From contig JANRKQ010000215.1 of assembly GCA_033763395.1 (NCBI GenBank), positions 12,677-76,676 of the forward strand: a stretch of 64,000 nucleotides of DNA, in the 5' to 3' direction. Below are positions 1 to 8,363 of this stretch, piece after piece. A model generated the notes under the pieces. It had not been told where the DNA came from, ran no database searches, and was given only the letters and a program-made list of their open reading frames with translations. Each line of letters opens with the position of its first letter. Within the stretch, counting starts at the first letter, position 1. The position numbers and the translations under genes are program-made. The stretch comes from Xiheimicrobium sp033763395 (lineage in GTDB: Bacteria > Myxococcota > Myxococcia > Myxococcales > Myxococcaceae).

Positions 1-1716
1 ACGCTGGTGCCGCCGTCGGCCGAGGCGCACGTCACGGCGCTCAAGCGCGATCTGATCGTCCTCCTCGACACGTCGGGGTCGATGTCGGGCCAGCCGCTCG
101 ATCAGGCGCGGCGCTTCACCTCGGCGCTCGTCGACTCGCTCACCGAGCGCGACACGCTGGAGCTGATCGAGTTCTCCTCGTCTCCTCGGCGGTGGAAGCG
201 CGAGGCCGTCGCGGCGACGGCGGCCAACCGCAAGGACGCGCAGGCCTGGCTGGCGAAGCTGCGCGCGTCGGGCGGCACCGAGATGGCGAGCGGCATCATC
301 GAGGCGCTGTCGGGCGTGCGGGCCGAGGCCCAGCGGCAGGTGGTGCTCATCACCGACGGCCTCATCGGCTCGGAGCACGAGGTGCTCACCGCCATCTCGA
401 AGCGCCTGCCCGAGGGCTCGCGGGTGCACACCATCGGCGTCGGTTCGGGCGTCAACCGCTCGCTCACCCAGCCGGCGGCGCGCTGTGGCCGGGGCGTCGA
501 GCTGGTGATGGGGCTGGGAGAAGACGTCGAGGTGATGATCCGCCGGCTGCTCGCGCGCACCTCGGCGCCGCTGCTCACCGACGTCACGCTCGGAGGCGAC
601 GCGCTCGAGCTGTCGGCCCCGCAGCGCCTGCCCGACGTGTATGGCGGCGCTCCGGCCCTGCTGTCGATGCGGCTCAAGGCCACCGGCGGAACGCTGACGA
701 TCCGCGCGCGCACGGCGGTGGGTGACTTCGAGGAGTCGCTCCAGGTGCCGGCGGCCGACCTCGGCCAGGGCAGCCGCTCCGTGGCGACGCTGTTCGCCCG
801 CGAGCTGGTGGAGGATCTCGAGACCCAGCGCCTCGTCGAGCCCGGCGTGAAGGTCGATCCCGCGGTGACGGAGCTGGGCCTGTCGTTCCAGATCTCCACG
901 CGCCTCACCTCGTGGGTGGCCATCAGCGAGCAGCTCACCGTCGACCCGCGCCTGCCGCGGCGCAACGTCACCCAGCCGCACGAGCTCGCCTACGGGCTGT
1001 CGGCCGAGGGTGTGGGGCTGCGGCCTGTAATGGCGGCCGCACCGATGCAGACGATGGCGGGTGCGATGCCTGCTCGTCCGTCGATGGCGCGCACCCGCGC
1101 CCAGGAGTCGGTCAAGAAGGAGGTTGGCGAAGCGCCCCGTGGAGCCCCCGAACCCATCATGCGCGACGAGGTCGATGACGCCTCGTCGGCCGAAGGGCAG
1201 GCGAAGGGCTCGTTCCTCGCGCCGACCGGTGCGCCTGCCGACAGCTTCGCCGACGAAGACGAGGAGAGCCGCTCGAGCGTGATGGAGCCGCCACCCGCTC
1301 CGCCCGCTCCCTCGGCGCCCGCTGGTGCGCCCCCCGCGAGGGACCAGGCGGCCCGCAAGTCCCGCGGGTTCGGACTGGGGGCGCTCGTCGACAAGCTCAA
1401 GAAGGCCGTGTCGCCCGGTGGTGGGGCCCGGCGTCTGGTGGCGAAGCTGCTCCGCCAGCACGGCACGCGCCTCGATCTCGAGATCGTCGTCGACGAGACC
1501 ATCGACTGGGTGCCCGCGAAGGACGCCATCGTCGAGCTCGCGGACGGCACCACGGTGAAGGCGCAGGTGAACTTCTCGTTCACCACCTCGAACGGTGTCT
1601 ACGGCCAGGGCCTGGTGCTGACGTTGACGCTCACGCTGCCCGGTGAGGTGCAGGGCCCGGCCCGCGTGCAGCTCGTCAGCGCCGGGCAGAACGTCGAAGT
1701 GGTCATCGAGCAGTGA
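1..1716 (+). CDS. von Willebrand factor A domain protein (VIT/vWA type), 5'-truncated
   Basis: The reading frame is open from the first base, so the N-terminus lies outside the window; a GTG at 7 is in frame but unlikely to be the start. A vWA domain begins at once: the MIDAS metal-site motif DTSGSMS is encoded at 67-87, followed by a Rossmann-like stretch ending near 560 (HTIGVGSGVN is typical). A beta-rich region, a Pro/Ala/Glu-rich low-complexity linker (about 1080-1360) and a C-terminal domain of about 110 residues follow. Bacterial proteins of this type usually carry a VIT domain before the vWA domain, and the missing N-terminus probably held it (inference). Such proteins are mostly exported and bind ligands through the metal site. 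A sigma-factor gene follows 57 bases downstream on the same strand. Confidence 0.85.
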   Translation, partial: TLVPPSAEAHVTALKRDLIVLLDTSGSMSGQPLDQARRFTSALVDSLTERDTLELIEFSSSPRRWKREAVAATAANRKDAQAWLAKLRASGGTEMASGIIEALSGVRAEAQRQVVLITDGLIGSEHEVLTAISKRLPEGSRVHTIGVGSGVNRSLTQPAARCGRGVELVMGLGEDVEVMIRRLLARTSAPLLTDVTLGGDALELSAPQRLPDVYGGAPALLSMRLKATGGTLTIRARTAVGDFEESLQVPAADLGQGSRSVATLFARELVEDLETQRLVEPGVKVDPAVTELGLSFQISTRLTSWVAISEQLTVDPRLPRRNVTQPHELAYGLSAEGVGLRPVMAAAPMQTMAGAMPARPSMARTRAQESVKKEVGEAPRGAPEPIMRDEVDDASSAEGQAKGSFLAPTGAPADSFADEDEESRSSVMEPPPAPPAPSAPAGAPPARDQAARKSRGFGLGALVDKLKKAVSPGGGARRLVAKLLRQHGTRLDLEIVVDETIDWVPAKDAIVELADGTTVKAQVNFSFTTSNGVYGQGLVLTLTLTLPGEVQGPARVQLVSAGQNVEVVIEQ

Positions 1717-1773
1717 CCGGTGCAGAACGGCGCCGTCCACGCCCGTGACGGGTGGGCGGCGAGAGGAGTCGCG

Positions 1774-2343
1774 ATGCAAGCAGAGCGGGACCAGCTCGCG
1801 CGGATCTCGGCCGGCGACGCGGCTGCCTTCGGGCAGTGGGCGTCGTCGGTCGAGTCGTCGCTCCGGCAGACCCTGCGGCCCTTCGCGACGCTGTGTGACA
1901 CCGAGGCCGTGCTCCAGGAGGCGCTGTTGCGCGTCTGGCAGGTGGCGCCGCGCTTCGTGCACGACGGCCGCCCCAACGCGCTGCTGCGCTTCGCCGTCAC
2001 GACGACGCGCAACGTGGCCCTGAGCGAGCTGCGCAAGACGAATCCGACGCCGACCGAGGTCGAGGCGCTCCACCGCGCGCTCGACGCCCAGGGCGAGGTA
2101 CAGCCGCTGGCGCCAGACCCGAAGCTGCGCGCGGCCATCTCGAAGTGCCGAGAGAAGCTGCCGCCGCAGCCCGGGCAGGCGCTCGCGAAGCGGCTCGAAG
2201 GCACCGGTGACGACCACGCCCTCGCGGCCGCTCTGCGCATGTCCCTCAACACATTCCTGCAGAACGTCACCCGCGCGCGGAAGTTCCTCGCTGAGTGCCT
2301 CAAGAAGGCCGGCGTCGATCTCGATCTGGAGCTGTCGCCATGA
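1774..2343 (+). CDS. ECF-like RNA polymerase sigma factor
   Basis: A 189-residue protein with the two-domain plan of extracytoplasmic-function sigma factors. Residues about 10-90 resemble region 2 (DTEAVLQEALLRVW corresponds to the usual A-D-L-V-Q-E core). Residues about 110-180 resemble a region 4 helix-turn-helix, but are divergent and lack the usual S-Y-E-E-I-A signature. The ATG at 1774 is chosen because GAGAGGAG lies 6 bases upstream; an in-frame GTG at 1720 would start only 3 bases after the previous stop and has no ribosome-binding site. The stop overlaps the next gene's start (ATGA). No anti-sigma gene with membrane segments is adjacent, so how it is held inactive is not visible; the upstream vWA protein or the downstream small protein could be partners (inference). 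Confidence 0.78.
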   Translation: MQAERDQLARISAGDAAAFGQWASSVESSLRQTLRPFATLCDTEAVLQEALLRVWQVAPRFVHDGRPNALLRFAVTTTRNVALSELRKTNPTPTEVEALHRALDAQGEVQPLAPDPKLRAAISKCREKLPPQPGQALAKRLEGTGDDHALAAALRMSLNTFLQNVTRARKFLAECLKKAGVDLDLELSP

Positions 2344-2561
2344 CGCCCGAAGACGCCCTGCTCGTCGAACGTGTGGTGTCAGCGCACCGGGAGCGCGGCG
2401 CCGACGGCGCGGTGAAGAGCCACCCGAACTGGCACGATCTCGACGCGGAGGGCCGGCAGGCGGCGTTCGACGAGACGGTCCGGCAGCGCGCGGTGGAGCG
2501 TGGGCTCGACCTCGACGGCCAGAGCAGCACCATCAAGGCCGTGCTCGCGCGCCTGCGCTGA
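2340..2561 (+). CDS. small hypothetical protein translationally coupled to the sigma factor
   Basis: A 73-residue, highly charged, probably all-helical protein (begins MTPEDALLVERVV). Its ATG at 2340 overlaps the TGA of the sigma-factor gene in an ATGA junction, which indicates coupled translation and a related role. It has no signal peptide, membrane segment or cysteine pair, so it does not look like a classical membrane or zinc anti-sigma factor. A cytoplasmic modulator of the sigma factor is possible but unproven. I do not recognise the family. Confidence 0.65.
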   Translation: MTPEDALLVERVVSAHRERGADGAVKSHPNWHDLDAEGRQAAFDETVRQRAVERGLDLDGQSSTIKAVLARLR

Positions 2562-2660
2562 GCTGCGAGCCCGCGGCTCCGACCGACGGGAGCTCCTCCC
2601 CGATGGAGGTGACGAGCGTGGATACCGACAGGCTTGGCCGAGCGCACGCCGCCTGGGCCG

Positions 2661-3287
2661 TCAGCGCGCCAGCCCCGAGATGAAGGGGCCGAACACCTCG
2701 CGGCTCCACGACTCGAGCAGCGCGCGCTTCACCTTGAGCCGCCGCACGATGGCCAGGCTCGCGAAGCCGTGGGTGAGCGACCAGAAGCCGAAGACCAGCT
2801 CCCGCACCGGGTGCTCGGTGAAATGGCCCGACACCTGGCCCGCGCGGAGCTCCCCAGCGAGCAGGCCGTAGGCGCGCGCGACGAGATCTTCGAGGGTGTT
2901 GAACCGCCCGTCTTCGTTGAGCCGCCGACCGAACATGATGCGGTACCGCGCGGGTTGATCGACCGCGAACGTGACGTAGGCCACCGCCAGCGCAGTGAGT
3001 CGATCGGCGGGCTTCGCGCGAGCCGGCAGCGCGGTGAGGGCGCCCTCCATGGCCGCGAGGAGATCGCGGTAGCCGTCCTCGGCCACCGCCGCGAGCAGCG
3101 CCGTCTTGTCCGCGAAGTGCCGGTACGCCGCGCGGTGGTTGACGCCCACGCGCCGCGAGACCTCGCGCAACGTCAGCTCCTCCGGTGACGAGCCCTCGAC
3201 CAGCTCGACCGCTGCCTTCACGAGCGCGTTGCGCAGATCGCCGTGGTGGTACGTGTCGCGGGTGGTCTTGCTGCTCCGACGGGGCAC
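2661..3287 (-). CDS. TetR/AcrR family transcriptional regulator
   Basis: A 208-residue protein. An N-terminal helix-turn-helix spans residues about 12-58, with the family pattern L-T-L-R-E-V-S-R-R-V-G-V-N, then A-A-Y-R-H-F and K-T-A-L-L. The helical C-terminal half (about 75-200) would bind an effector and dimerise, and contains a W-S-L-T-H-G-F-A pattern common in TetR_C domains. The start is GTG at 3287. It is convergent with the sigma-factor operon and its 5' end faces the tRNA gene. No transporter or enzyme target is adjacent, so its regulon cannot be inferred. Confidence 0.9.
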   Translation of the reverse strand: MPRRSSKTTRDTYHHGDLRNALVKAAVELVEGSSPEELTLREVSRRVGVNHRAAYRHFADKTALLAAVAEDGYRDLLAAMEGALTALPARAKPADRLTALAVAYVTFAVDQPARYRIMFGRRLNEDGRFNTLEDLVARAYGLLAGELRAGQVSGHFTEHPVRELVFGFWSLTHGFASLAIVRRLKVKRALLESWSREVFGPFISGLAR

Positions 3288-3399
3288 GGCCGGGCGTTGT
3301 AGCGCGGCCGTCGGAAAACCCCACGGGGCAACGTCGGTGCGCGGGCGCTTGGTTTGACGCGCGAGCAGCGCTATCGACTCGTCGTTCCCTGAAGCACCG

Positions 3400-3472
3400 G
3401 GGCCTATAGCTCAACGGTTAGAGCTGGCCGCTCATAACGGCTTGGTTGCAGGTTCGAATCCTGCTGGGCCCA
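3400..3472 (+). tRNA. tRNA with CAU anticodon, probably tRNA-Ile2 (lysidine type)
   Basis: A 73-base cloverleaf folds fully. Acceptor arms 3400-3406 and 3465-3471 pair at all seven positions with one U-G. The D stem is 3409-3412/3421-3424, the anticodon stem 3426-3430/3438-3442 with loop CTCATAA and anticodon CAT at 3433-3435, and the T arm 3448-3464 with TTCGAAT loop. The discriminator is A3472 and no complete CCA is encoded. CAU could be elongator Met or Ile2. The C4-G69 and C5-G68 acceptor pairs and the G27-U43, G28-C42 anticodon-stem pairs match E. coli tRNA-Ile2 rather than tRNA-Met, so Ile2 (modified by TilS) is favoured. It is not initiator tRNA: the first pair is G-C and the GGG/CCC anticodon-stem signature is absent. 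Confidence 0.93.
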
Positions 3473-3473
3473 C

Positions 3474-3890
3474 ATGTCGCGATCGTTCGAGCTCTTGTCC
3501 GATGCGTGCGCCGCGCTGCCCCACACCCCGCGGAAGATGTTCGGCGGCCACGGCTTCTTCGCGCCCAACGGCGGCATGTTCGCTGGCATCGTCACCGACG
3601 ACGAGGTCATCTTGAAGCTGGCCGACGAGGCGGCGCGCACCGAGCTCATCGCGGCCGGCGGCCACCCGTGGGTCTACGAGGGCAAGGGCCCGTCGATGAC
3701 GATGAAGGAGTGGATCGTCGTGCCCGAGGGCTTCTACGACGACCCGGAGCTGTTCGCGGCCTGGGCGAAGCGCGCGCACCGGCTGGCGCCGCCGACGCTC
3801 GCGAAGAAGAAGAAGCCGGCTGTGAGCAAGGGCCTCGCGACCGCGAAGAAACCCGCCGCGAAGAAGGCCCCCAGACGGCCACGCCGGTAG
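3474..3890 (+). CDS. TfoX N-terminal-domain protein with Lys-rich tail
   Basis: A 138-residue protein. Residues 1-105 match the TfoX/Sxy N-terminal domain: R-K-M-F-G-G-H-G-F-F-A near residue 20, G-M-F-A-G-I-V, and a W-I-V-V-P segment near 80. The TfoX C-terminal domain is absent. Instead a Lys/Ala/Pro-rich tail of about 30 residues resembles the basic tails of histone-like proteins and may bind nucleic acid (inference). The ATG lies one base after the tRNA discriminator, so there is no ribosome-binding site. Translation may use a processed, nearly leaderless message. Tfo-type proteins regulate competence in gammaproteobacteria; the role of stand-alone N-domain proteins is unclear. Confidence 0.85.
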   Translation: MSRSFELLSDACAALPHTPRKMFGGHGFFAPNGGMFAGIVTDDEVILKLADEAARTELIAAGGHPWVYEGKGPSMTMKEWIVVPEGFYDDPELFAAWAKRAHRLAPPTLAKKKKPAVSKGLATAKKPAAKKAPRRPRR

Positions 3891-4081
3891 CGCCGAGCCC
3901 GCCTGGATTCGCTGCCTTCAGCGGGCGCGGCCGTTCGGTGCCGGTCGCGAGCGGACGGAGCGTGAATCACGCACCGGGCCCGACTTTCACCGGACGTGAA
4001 AGACGCTGACCTGTGCGGTGGAGCGGTGGGTCGCCTCGTGTGTGGAGCGGCCCGTGTCACTGCGCGCGGCCGAGCGCGTCT

Positions 4082-4765
4082 TCACCGATGGCCGCGCACC
4101 TCGCGCACCGTCACGATCCAGTCGGTCGAGCCCACGGGGTTGCCGTCATACGGCGCGGCGTGCGTTCCCAGCGCGACGAAGTCGTCCGGCAGCGACACCC
4201 GGCCCGCGTCGCCGACCAGCACCGTGCGACCCAGCTCGGCGTTCGCCCGCAGCCACGGCACCAGCCGCGCGGTGATCGCCTCGTCGAAGGTGACGTCGCC
4301 CACGAGCACGACGTCACAGACGAACGTGGCCGGCGCGCGCTCGAGGGGATCGCCCCACCACGCCTCGAGCTCACAGCCCGGGCCTCGCCCGTCGGCGCGG
4401 GTCGGCAGCCCGTTGAGCGCACCATTCAGTCGCACCGCCTCGACCGCGAGTGGATCGACGTCGGCGCACAGAACGCTCCTCGCCCCCGCCCTCGCCGCGG
4501 CCAGGCCCTCGATGGCTCCGCCGCACCCCACGTCGAGCACCCGCTGGCCCTCGACGACCGATGGATGATCGAGCACCCACCGCGCGAGCGCTTGCCCGCC
4601 CGGCCACGCGACCGCCCAGTACGGCATGACGAGCCCACGCGCCGCGGCCTCCTCAGGCGTCGCGTGCCACAGCGGGCTCGCCGGCATCAAGAGGTGGAGC
4701 CGCAGCTCGGGCACGAGCGGCACCGACGCCACCTCGGTCACCTCGAGCACCAGCGCCCGGCTCAC
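4082..4765 (-). CDS. class I SAM-dependent methyltransferase (ETFB-lysine methyltransferase-like)
   Basis: A 227-residue protein. The SAM-binding glycine motif I (VLDVGCGGAIEGLAAA) lies near residues 78-93, an acidic motif II (CADVDPLAV) follows, and D-V-V-L-V-G-D-V-T lies near 150. The run P-Y-W-A-V-A-W-P-G-G just before motif I is typical of the METTL20/ETFB-KMT and Nnt1-like protein methyltransferases. The GTG start at 4765 overlaps the riboflavin synthase stop in a GTGA junction, which fixes the start. It forms a two-gene operon with the riboflavin synthase gene. A flavoprotein substrate such as ETF beta would fit that context, but this is inference. Confidence 0.82.
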   Translation of the reverse strand: MSRALVLEVTEVASVPLVPELRLHLLMPASPLWHATPEEAAARGLVMPYWAVAWPGGQALARWVLDHPSVVEGQRVLDVGCGGAIEGLAAARAGARSVLCADVDPLAVEAVRLNGALNGLPTRADGRGPGCELEAWWGDPLERAPATFVCDVVLVGDVTFDEAITARLVPWLRANAELGRTVLVGDAGRVSLPDDFVALGTHAAPYDGNPVGSTDWIVTVREVRGHR

Positions 4766-5394
4766 CGCGCAAAGCCGGCGAGGCGCAGCTGCTCCTCGGT
4801 CAACCCGCCGCGCGCGCCGATCATCTTCGCCACGAACTTGCCGACGATGTCGGCCTCGAGGTTCACCTTCGCACCGGGCGTCTTCGTCGACAGGCTCGTC
4901 CGCTCCCACGTCTCGGGGATCAGCATCACGCCGAAGCGCTGGGCCGACACCTCGGTGAGCGTCAGCGACACGCCGTCGATGCAGACCGAGCCCTTCTCGA
5001 CGAAGAACGGCGCCAGCGCGCCGGGCAACGAGCAGCTCAGCCGCCACGAGCCGCCGTCGGGCCGCACCTCGAGCACCTCGGCCACGCCATCGACGTGCCC
5101 CTGCACCCAGTGGCCACCGAGCCGATCTCCGACGCGCAGCGCCTTCTCGAGGTTGATGCGGGTGCCCGGCGCCCAGCGGCCCAGCGTCGTGCGGCTCAGC
5201 GTCTCGGGCGCCGCCTGAACGCGAAACGAGCGCTCCTTCCACTCGACCACCGTCAGGCACACGCCGTCGCAGCTGATCGACTCACCATGCCGGTAGTCGG
5301 CAGGATCGAAGCCGGCCCGAACCCACACGTCGGTGACCCCGCCCGGCACGAGCCGCTCGACGGTGCCTACGTCCTGCACGAGACCAGTGAACAT
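4762..5394 (-). CDS. ribE: riboflavin synthase, alpha chain
   Basis: A 210-residue protein with the internally duplicated lumazine-binding fold. Half 1 (residues 1-97) starts M-F-T-G-L-V-Q-D-V-G and contains SCDGVCLTV. Half 2 (98-200) contains GHVDGVAEV and CIDGVSLTL. The enzyme dismutates two 6,7-dimethyl-8-ribityllumazine molecules to riboflavin in the last step of the pathway. Length and motif spacing match the family. Other rib genes are not in the window, so the pathway is dispersed here. The stop overlaps the downstream methyltransferase start. Confidence 0.96.
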   Translation of the reverse strand: MFTGLVQDVGTVERLVPGGVTDVWVRAGFDPADYRHGESISCDGVCLTVVEWKERSFRVQAAPETLSRTTLGRWAPGTRINLEKALRVGDRLGGHWVQGHVDGVAEVLEVRPDGGSWRLSCSLPGALAPFFVEKGSVCIDGVSLTLTEVSAQRFGVMLIPETWERTSLSTKTPGAKVNLEADIVGKFVAKMIGARGGLTEEQLRLAGFAR

Positions 5395-5417
5395 GCGACC
5401 GCTCTAACGCGCCGGCG

Positions 5418-5948
5418 TCACTTCTTCTTGCCCTTCGCCTTCGCCTTGCCCGGCTTCTTCGACACGCCCGCTTCGTCGAGCATGTCGAGGAACTCGACGA
5501 TGCGGCTGTCAGCCTTGCGCAACCGCCGTGACAGCATGCGGCAGATGTTCTGCAGGATGATGATGTAGGCGTAGTTGTCGGACTTGTAGAGGTTCCACAG
5601 GTCGAGGTTCGTCAGCGCGTAGGTCGTCGTCTTCTTCTTCACCACGCACGTCGCGCTGCGCGGCTGCAGCTCCACCAGCGTCATCTCGCCGAACGTCTCA
5701 CCCGGCCCCAGGCGAACGATGGGCACCTGGTTGCCGCGCGTGCTCTTGCGCGCCACCTCGACCTCGCCGTCGCGAATGACGTACATCGTCCGGCCGAGCT
5801 CGCCCTCGTTGAAGATGTGATCGCCCGGCGCCCACGTCTGCTCCTCGAGGAAGTCGAAGAGGATGTCGAGGCTCGGCCCTTTGAGATCGTGAAACACCGG
5901 CACGCTGCGGAGGAAGGTCGCCACGGAGGCGTCGCGCTTGACGTTCAT
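5418..5948 (-). CDS. cyclic nucleotide-binding domain protein
   Basis: A 176-residue protein with a single Crp-like cNMP-binding beta-roll (about residues 10-130): GDHIFNEGELGRTMYVI, then G-P-G-E-T-F-G-E-M and an L-Q-P-R-S-A-T phosphate-binding-cassette-like turn. The cassette has R-S-A-T as in functional cAMP binders. No DNA-binding helix-turn-helix follows; the protein ends in a helix and a Lys/Gly/Ala-rich tail. It probably senses a ligand or acts as an adaptor rather than being a Crp-type repressor. Start ATG at 5948. It lies 23 bases downstream of ribE on the same strand and may be read from its own promoter or from upstream. Confidence 0.85.
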   Translation of the reverse strand: MNVKRDASVATFLRSVPVFHDLKGPSLDILFDFLEEQTWAPGDHIFNEGELGRTMYVIRDGEVEVARKSTRGNQVPIVRLGPGETFGEMTLVELQPRSATCVVKKKTTTYALTNLDLWNLYKSDNYAYIIILQNICRMLSRRLRKADSRIVEFLDMLDEAGVSKKPGKAKAKGKKK

Positions 5949-6146
5949 GGGCGCGCAAGCTGCCACAGCCCGTGGCCCGAACCTCGGGGAAACGCCACCG
6001 CTCTTCCCGTTTTTCGAACCGGAAGATTGAAAGAATCCAGCCGCATGGGAAGACGGCGCGGGGCCGTGTGGGGCAAGGTCTTCCACATCGTCCACGACCC
6101 GTCGTAGGAAGGTCGTTTCGCCGCACCGACGCAGGAGCCCCTCGAC

Positions 6147-7895
6147 ATGCCGCAGATCTCCGACCGCCGTCTCTCGTCGCTCTATTCGACCTTCGAGGCC
6201 CAGCACCGCTCGAACCCCGGCCTCAAGCTCGGGCAGGAGCAGGTGCTTCAGCTCCTCGCGCAGGTGGGCGACCGCAGCGGCTGGTCGTCGAACAAGGTGC
6301 TCGCCGAGCTCAAGAAGCCCGGCATGACGCGCGAGCAGCAGGTGGCCCTCGTGCAGCGGGGCATGTCTGCGTCCGAGAAGCGCGACCTCGCCGCCATCGT
6401 CGACTCGGGCCAGGTGCCGCTCGAGCCCTCGGCCAAGCAGTTCCTCGACGCGGTGCTGGGGCGCGGCACCACCATCACCCCGCCGCCCACCAACGGCCTC
6501 ACCATCACCGGCGACCAGAAGAACGGGCTGTCGGGCCTCACCAAGGCGGGCGCGCAGATCGAGGCCATCAACCTCTCGGCGGCGCCGACGGGCCGCTACC
6601 GCGTCGACGACACCATGGTCGTCGGCAAGGCCGGCCAGGACGGCCGCTTCGACATGGCGAAGCTCACCGGCGACATGGCGCTCCGCGAAGGAGACGTCGT
6701 GCGCATTCGGGCGCGCTACGACGACGGCTCCACCAGCGACTGGGTCACCATCAACGCGAAGGGCCTCGAGACCCGCGACACCCGCAACGCCGCGGTGGCG
6801 CTTTTCCGCATCGGCCTGGCCGACGCCGGCAGCGGGAAGATCGCCGTCACCAACATCAACGCGAGCCGGCAGATCAGCGAGCCGGGCGCGCAGCTGCGGC
6901 TCACGAACAACCGCACCCGAGAGTCGTTCTCGGTCACCCTCGACGACAAGGGCAACTTCCCCGCGAACGTCACCGTCAACGGCCGCGCCGGAGACTCGTT
7001 CACCGTCGCCGCCACCGACGGGAAGAACAACGTCGACTTCCGCGAGGCCGTCGGCAACGTCACCGTGCCCGGGGGCCAGCCCGGCACGCAGGATCTCGTG
7101 CCCGACCCGGCGCTCCACGCCGACGAGCTCGACGCCGCCGGCAAGCCGCGCTTCAGCAAGGCGCGCTTCACCGGCCCGCTCTTCATCGACGGCCCGAAGG
7201 CCGAAGACGTCGCGCAGGGACAGATCGGCAACTGCTACTTCCCGGCGGCCATGGCGGCCATCGCGAAGATCAACCCCGACGCCATCACGCGCATGGTGAA
7301 GGACAACGGCGACGGCACCTTCACCGTCACCTTCAAGCAGCGCGACTGGGCGACGGGCCGCTTCAAGGACGTGCCGGTGAAGGTCGACGCCGATCTCTAC
7401 GTGCGCAGCTTCGGCGGGCCGCTCTACGGGCGCAGCACGAACTCGAACGACGCGCGCCAGATGGAGCTCTGGTACCCGCTCGTCGAGAAGGCCTACGCGC
7501 AGTGGAAGGGCAGCTACAACGACATCGGCAACGGCGGCCTCGTCAACGACGTCTTCGAGGCGTGCCTGGGCCAGAACGCCGAGTACATGGCGCTGTCGTG
7601 GTCGAACGAGGCGCGGGTGTTCGACACCATCAAGCGCGCCCTCGACGCGAAGAAGCCGGTGGGCGCCGGCACCTTCGGCAGCGACGAGTCCAGCCGGTAC
7701 ACCAACACCGGCGTGTACGCCGATCACGCGTACTCGATCCTCGGGTACGAGCAGCAGGGCACCGAGAAGCTGATCGTGCTGCGCAACCCCTGGGCCGAGT
7801 CCGAGCCGCGCAACAACGGCCCCAACGACGGCATCTTCAAGCTGAAGGTGAGCGAGTTCATGAAGCTGTTCCAGAGCCTGATGTGGGTCGAGTGA
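6147..7895 (+). CDS. calpain-family (C2) cysteine protease with N-terminal accessory domains
   Basis: A 582-residue protein. The C-terminal third is a calpain-like papain-fold domain with a complete catalytic triad: Cys363 in QGQIGNCYFPAAMAAI, His527 in DHAYSILGY and Asn547 in LRNPWAE. Residues 1-105 form a helical domain with no signal peptide. Residues about 115-320 look like two Ig-like or Kazal-free beta modules (TITGDQKNG near 120, ITNINASRQIS near 240). Animal calpain C2 and EF-hand regulatory domains are absent. CAGGAG lies 9 bases before the ATG. The lack of a Sec signal and the modular build suit a protease exported by another route or an internal regulatory protease; both are inference. 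A small gene follows after 3 bases. Confidence 0.88.
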   Translation: MPQISDRRLSSLYSTFEAQHRSNPGLKLGQEQVLQLLAQVGDRSGWSSNKVLAELKKPGMTREQQVALVQRGMSASEKRDLAAIVDSGQVPLEPSAKQFLDAVLGRGTTITPPPTNGLTITGDQKNGLSGLTKAGAQIEAINLSAAPTGRYRVDDTMVVGKAGQDGRFDMAKLTGDMALREGDVVRIRARYDDGSTSDWVTINAKGLETRDTRNAAVALFRIGLADAGSGKIAVTNINASRQISEPGAQLRLTNNRTRESFSVTLDDKGNFPANVTVNGRAGDSFTVAATDGKNNVDFREAVGNVTVPGGQPGTQDLVPDPALHADELDAAGKPRFSKARFTGPLFIDGPKAEDVAQGQIGNCYFPAAMAAIAKINPDAITRMVKDNGDGTFTVTFKQRDWATGRFKDVPVKVDADLYVRSFGGPLYGRSTNSNDARQMELWYPLVEKAYAQWKGSYNDIGNGGLVNDVFEACLGQNAEYMALSWSNEARVFDTIKRALDAKKPVGAGTFGSDESSRYTNTGVYADHAYSILGYEQQGTEKLIVLRNPWAESEPRNNGPNDGIFKLKVSEFMKLFQSLMWVE

Positions 7896-7898
7896 GCC

Positions 7899-8252
7899 AT
7901 GGCCAAGCCTCCTGAGCCGCTCGACGAAGTGCTGCCCAACGCGACGTGGATCGTCGAGGCCGAGGTCACCGAGGTGGTCGCCTCGGGCCCCACTCCGCCC
8001 CGCAAAGACGCGCCCCCGGGGTCGACCAGCGTCGGCAACCTCGCCGCCTCGCAGACCGTCAAGCTGTCGGTGAAGAAGGTGCTGCGCGGCGACTCGGTGG
8101 GAGAGCTCGTCGTCGAGAAGCCCGCCGCCGGCTACGCGCTCAAGCCCGGCGACAAGGGGCCCTTCCTGGTCGATCGCAACAAGGTGATCCTCGGCCGGTA
8201 CGGCCCCGACTCGTGGCATCCCGACCGCATCGCCGCGGCCATCAAGGGCTGA
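7899..8252 (+). CDS. small hypothetical protein in operon with calpain-like protease
   Basis: A 117-residue protein that I do not recognise. It starts 3 bases after the protease stop, so the two are almost certainly co-translated. Residues about 15-90 alternate in a way that suggests a small beta-barrel (WIVEAEVTEVV, then TVKLSVKKVLRGD and GELVVEKPAAGY), followed by G-P-F-L-V-D and a short helical tail. There are no cysteines, signal peptide or membrane segment. The tight pairing suggests an inhibitor, immunity protein or chaperone for the protease (inference only). Confidence 0.7.
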   Translation: MAKPPEPLDEVLPNATWIVEAEVTEVVASGPTPPRKDAPPGSTSVGNLAASQTVKLSVKKVLRGDSVGELVVEKPAAGYALKPGDKGPFLVDRNKVILGRYGPDSWHPDRIAAAIKG

Positions 8253-8253
8253 C

Positions 8254-8277
8254 CGAGCGCTGAAACGGGCGCGCTCG
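8254..8277 (+). terminator. possible hairpin terminator between convergent genes
   Basis: A 7-bp perfect stem (CGAGCGC at 8254-8260 with GCGCTCG at 8271-8277) and a 10-base loop begin two bases after a stop codon, in the 111-base gap between convergent genes. Only TTC follows, so the U tract is poor. It may work with Rho or simply act as a 3' end-stabilising hairpin. Confidence 0.35.
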
Positions 8278-8363
8278 TTCCGTCACCATCGCGCAAGGCC
8301 TCCCACGCCGCGGCGCTGGCTCACGGTGGACCGGGGACGGCCGAGTCCTGGGTGCACGGCGTT

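Noticed and set aside
5949..8219. N-terminal extension of the cyclic-nucleotide-binding gene to 933 codons
   Set aside because: The extension is antisense to the calpain-like gene and has shadow composition; the domain begins at the ATG at 5948.
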